Shown here piece by piece: positions 61,857 through 64,000 of a stretch of DNA of 64,000 nucleotides (positions are counted from its first letter, which is position 1; each line of letters begins with the position of its first letter). The translations under genes were made by a program, and so were the position numbers. The notes under the pieces were generated by a model. The model saw nothing but the letters and a program-made list of their open reading frames with translations. It did no database searches and was not told where the DNA came from. The DNA comes from Endozoicomonas sp965199185 (GTDB lineage Bacteria; Pseudomonadota; Gammaproteobacteria; Pseudomonadales; Endozoicomonadaceae). The DNA is taken from assembly GCA_965199185.1 (NCBI GenBank), contig CBDAQW010000037.1, forward strand, positions 62,001 to 126,000, in the 5' to 3' direction.

Positions 61857-62236
61857 AATATCTTCTCGATACCTGCGTATTACTTTGGTGGGTCAATGGT
61901 AGTCATCATATCAGTTCAGAGGTTATCAACCGGCTTAACGACACTAATAACACGGTCTACATAAGTGCTGCTTCTATATGGGAGATTGCAATTAAAGTGC
62001 GGCTCGGAAAACTACGCATCGAAGCTGACCTCAGTAGCACTTTGTCCTCTTTAGACCTTGTTCCACTACCCATTAATTTTAACCATGCCCAACTGGCTGG
62101 TTCGCTCCCGATGATACACAAAGACCCATTTGATAGAATGATGGTGGCTCAGGCTCTTACAGAAAAAGCAACACTTATCACGGCTGATAAAATAATACCT
62201 CAATATGGGGTGTCAATCTTAACGCCTTCTGAATGA
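61853..62236 (+). CDS. VapC-type PIN-domain toxin
   Basis: The 127-aa PIN protein has 'MKYLLDTCVLLWWVNGSHHI' (Asp), 'YISAASIWEIAIKVRLGKL' (Glu) and 'MIHKDPFDRMMVAQALTEKA' with 'TLITADKIIPQYGV' (Asp residues). This is the 'LLDTxxLLWW...DPFDRMLxAQA' branch of PIN toxins, distinct from the other two in the window. It is translationally coupled to its antitoxin. Confidence 0.92.
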   Translation: MKYLLDTCVLLWWVNGSHHISSEVINRLNDTNNTVYISAASIWEIAIKVRLGKLRIEADLSSTLSSLDLVPLPINFNHAQLAGSLPMIHKDPFDRMMVAQALTEKATLITADKIIPQYGVSILTPSE

Positions 62237-62716
62237 ATTTGAATTTTGCAGGCCTTGTTTTGGTTTTGTGAGTGGAGCTGGGTTGCGGGGTGGAAGATTT
62301 GAGTCCGGTTGTCTGCAGTTTTTTCTGAAAACATATTGACTTTATGCACGATGAAAGATCTGACTCCGGTTTTTCATCCCAGCCTTCAGCTCCGGCGATT
62401 ACCGCGCAAATCGTTAAGAAAAGGATATCCGAAAGCTTATGAAGCACTTTACCTTCTTGTCTTGCATCATAAATAACAGAAAGGCTATCCATCAAACCAA
62501 AAACATTCATGCTTAAGACCACTGTCGAGTAACCCAATAAATATGGCAGTTAGTTACTGTGAAAGTGGCTTATTGGTATTTACCGGCATGGATTCTAGAG
62601 GCCTTGGGAAATGGGGATGTTCGTAAAATTACCCTAGCTCCTGACACAGCGGGTGATCGTCGAGTTTATCTCTCGGATGTACTATCAAGGTGTTTGATGC
62701 ATTACCAAAAAGCCAC
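62237..62716. other. Junction region with IS remnant
   Basis: This 480-bp stretch lies between the third toxin gene and the end of the epimerase gene. It contains the ISAs1 N-terminal remnant (62370-62510). Left of it, 62237-62370 shows no coding signal; right of it, about 200 bp hold nothing recognisable. Confidence 0.5.
62370..62510 (-). pseudogene. N-terminal remnant of an ISAs1 transposase
   Basis: The minus-strand frame from ATG 62510 reads 'MNVFGLMDSLSVIYDARQEG' and 'KLSDILFLTICAVIAGAEGW', closely matching the first 45 residues of the intact ISAs1 transposase in this window (MNALDLMNSLSVIYDPRQAW). Similarity stops after 'EGWDE'. The missing middle is replaced by two toxin-antitoxin modules, and a C-terminal piece lies at 60.3 kb. 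Confidence 0.82.
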
Positions 62717-63728
62717 TTACTTCCAGTCAGCTGGCTTATCTTGCCTCCAATCTTTCAGAGCTTCCTTAAACGGGTAAAGGTACGAATAATCATTATCCGC
62801 GAGATAATCAGGAATAATATTATTCGACTTAACCAGTTTTCTCATCCGAACAGGGGCTGATTGGCTGATCAATCCCAACTAGCTTAGCAACCGGATCAAT
62901 CATCAGAGATGCCAGATACATAATGGAATATGGAACCGTAGGTACGAAGCGTTTGATATCAGCAACCTCGCAGACTGTATCCACATACTCCTCGATGGTA
63001 GGCCCAGGATTCATAGACATGTTGAAGAGAACCGGAGATTTACCTGCCTTCTGATCCAATGCCCACCACATGGCATTGCACAGTTCTTTCACATAAGTAC
63101 CCGCTTTGCGGGTTTCTTTATTACCCATATAAAAGAAGTAACGATTAACGGTAGCCTTGATTAGGCGAGTTACATTTCCACCTTCACCTGCTCCAAATAC
63201 AACCCCCGGACGAACAATCACCAGGCGGCGGTTTGCTACATCTTTTGCTTGCCAGGTCTGATGAATTTTTTCAGCAGCTAACTTTGAACCACCATATGCA
63301 GTCGCTGGCACAGGAATAGATTGCTCATTCCGTGCTTCTTCAGATGGACCGTAAGGAGCGATACTGCTGGTAAAAATAATATTGTCGCATGCAACTTCTT
63401 CCGCCCAGGCACATACATTTTCTGCACCAAGCAAATTGGTCTCGTAATACTCAATTGGTTCGTGACCTGGCTCGCGATGCACGGCGGCAAAATTAGCAAT
63501 TAAGCTAACGTCTTCCACAGACAGGTTAATTGCCTTACGTACATCCCCCTCAACGTAACTGATTTGGTTACCAGCGACATAATCTTTGTAGTTTTGTGTT
63601 GTTCTCTCAGTATCCAGCGGAACAATGTCTACTGACACAACGTGAGAAACCAGCTTATTATCGAGCAGGTATTGAGAAAAATGACTTCCAATAAAACCTG
63701 AACCACCAAAAATTACAGCTACAGACAT
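62717..63728 (-). pseudogene. NAD-dependent epimerase/dehydratase with a C-terminal frameshift
   Basis: This is an extended SDR enzyme acting on nucleotide sugars, with 'VIFGGSGFIGSHFSQYLL' (NAD-binding GxxGxxG), 'FTSSIAPYG' and catalytic 'YGGSK'. The first frame runs 299 aa and ends 'IDQPISPCSDEKTG'. If one C is removed from CCCC (minus strand, 62856-62853) the frame reads on as 'ISPVRMRKLVKSNN' and 'YPFKEALKDWRQDKPADWK', a normal family C-terminus ending at TAA 62719-62717. Either a one-base insertion or a sequencing error. The enzyme core is complete, so partial function is possible. The upstream glycosyltransferase gene ends three bases before its start. Confidence 0.85.
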
Positions 63729-63731
63729 AAT

Positions 63732-64000
63732 TTACCCCTTCACCAACGCGCCGATATCACTAACATAGCGGCCAATATTATAGTTTTCGGCACAGTGTTC
63801 AGTGCCGCGACCAGAAATTTCTTTCAGGTCATATTTACCGGATAAAATCTCTTCGATTCGGGTAACTGCCTCGGACACTTCCGAGAATAGAAATCCTGTC
63901 GACTTATCCTTGATAATGTCAACGTTACCAGCACAATCTGAAAGGATTGCGACACAACCAGATAGCATTGCTTCAATTGGAGAAACCGGCATTCCTTCCC
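63732..64000 (-). CDS. Glycosyltransferase family 4 (5' end outside window)
   Basis: Only the C-terminal 89 codons are in the window. They hold the GT4 donor-site motif 'EGMPVSPIEAMLSGC' (EGxPxxxxEAMxxG), 'AILSDCAGNVDII' and 'STGFLFSE', which bind the nucleotide sugar. The frame is open to the right edge, so the start lies beyond. It precedes the epimerase by three bases on the same strand and should be the upstream member of the polysaccharide operon. Confidence 0.88.
   Translation of the reverse strand, partial: EGMPVSPIEAMLSGCVAILSDCAGNVDIIKDKSTGFLFSEVSEAVTRIEEILSGKYDLKEISGRGTEHCAENYNIGRYVSDIGALVKG

Noticed and set aside
62559..62777. 72-aa plus-strand frame near 62.6 kb
   Set aside because: It overlaps the antisense of the epimerase C-terminus, which gives clear family residues on the other strand, and the plus product resembles nothing.

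Overview
The window looks like chromosome from a marine, probably host-associated gammaproteobacterium. Housekeeping gene order resembles Pseudomonas/Oceanospirillales: waaA next to tolC, a DUF1249 gene next to cpdA, nnr-tsaE-amiB-mutL, and psd-rhdA-rsgA-orn-queG. A NleB/SseK-type effector and two giant exported proteins fit an Endozoicomonas-like animal symbiont. That genus assignment is inference from gene content; no rRNA gene is present.

Layout. Positions 1-3.0 kb hold two coupled genes for beta-propeller-like exported proteins. Positions 3.3-7.5 kb hold waaA, tolC, a DUF1249 gene and cpdA. An NleB/SseK-like arginine glycosyltransferase gene (8.2-9.5 kb) is followed by nnr-tsaE-amiB-mutL, a GH13 lipoprotein and a SIS-CBS protein lacking the usual catalytic residues. 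A 1404-aa exported protein with a coiled coil and two degenerate OTU-like domains (18.7-22.9 kb) and a 1328-aa exported protein (28.5-32.5 kb) flank decayed transposases and a complete ugpBAEC glycerol-3-phosphate importer. Core metabolism follows: ilvA, rpiA, an unlinked livJ-type binding protein, gshB-psd-rhdA, rsgA, orn, queG, the hmgA-fahA-maiA operon for tyrosine breakdown, selD, an iron-dependent alcohol dehydrogenase behind an FNR/Anr-like site, and a SutA-like protein.

At 53.8 kb lies ssrA (tmRNA). To its right the character changes: a possible integrase remnant, an ISAs1-family transposase, and a minus-strand surface-polysaccharide locus (truncated cpsB-like gene, O-antigen polymerase/ligase, WcaJ-like initiating transferase, VanZ-like protein, frameshifted epimerase, partial glycosyltransferase). 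This locus is interrupted by three PIN-toxin modules and pieces of a second ISAs1 copy. I read it as a genomic island or variable locus anchored at ssrA.

The most unusual non-coding signal is a family of at least five dispersed intergenic repeats (about 70-150 bp; copies near 15.2, 17.5, 32.5, 36.8 and 48.8 kb). Its hairpins are preserved by compensatory base changes. A second, long palindromic repeat sits beside one copy. Other leads are a 40-aa membrane protein gene missed by length cut-offs, a GNAT gene with an in-frame TGA, and hairpin/operator structures at ugpA, hmgA and the toxin-antitoxin modules.
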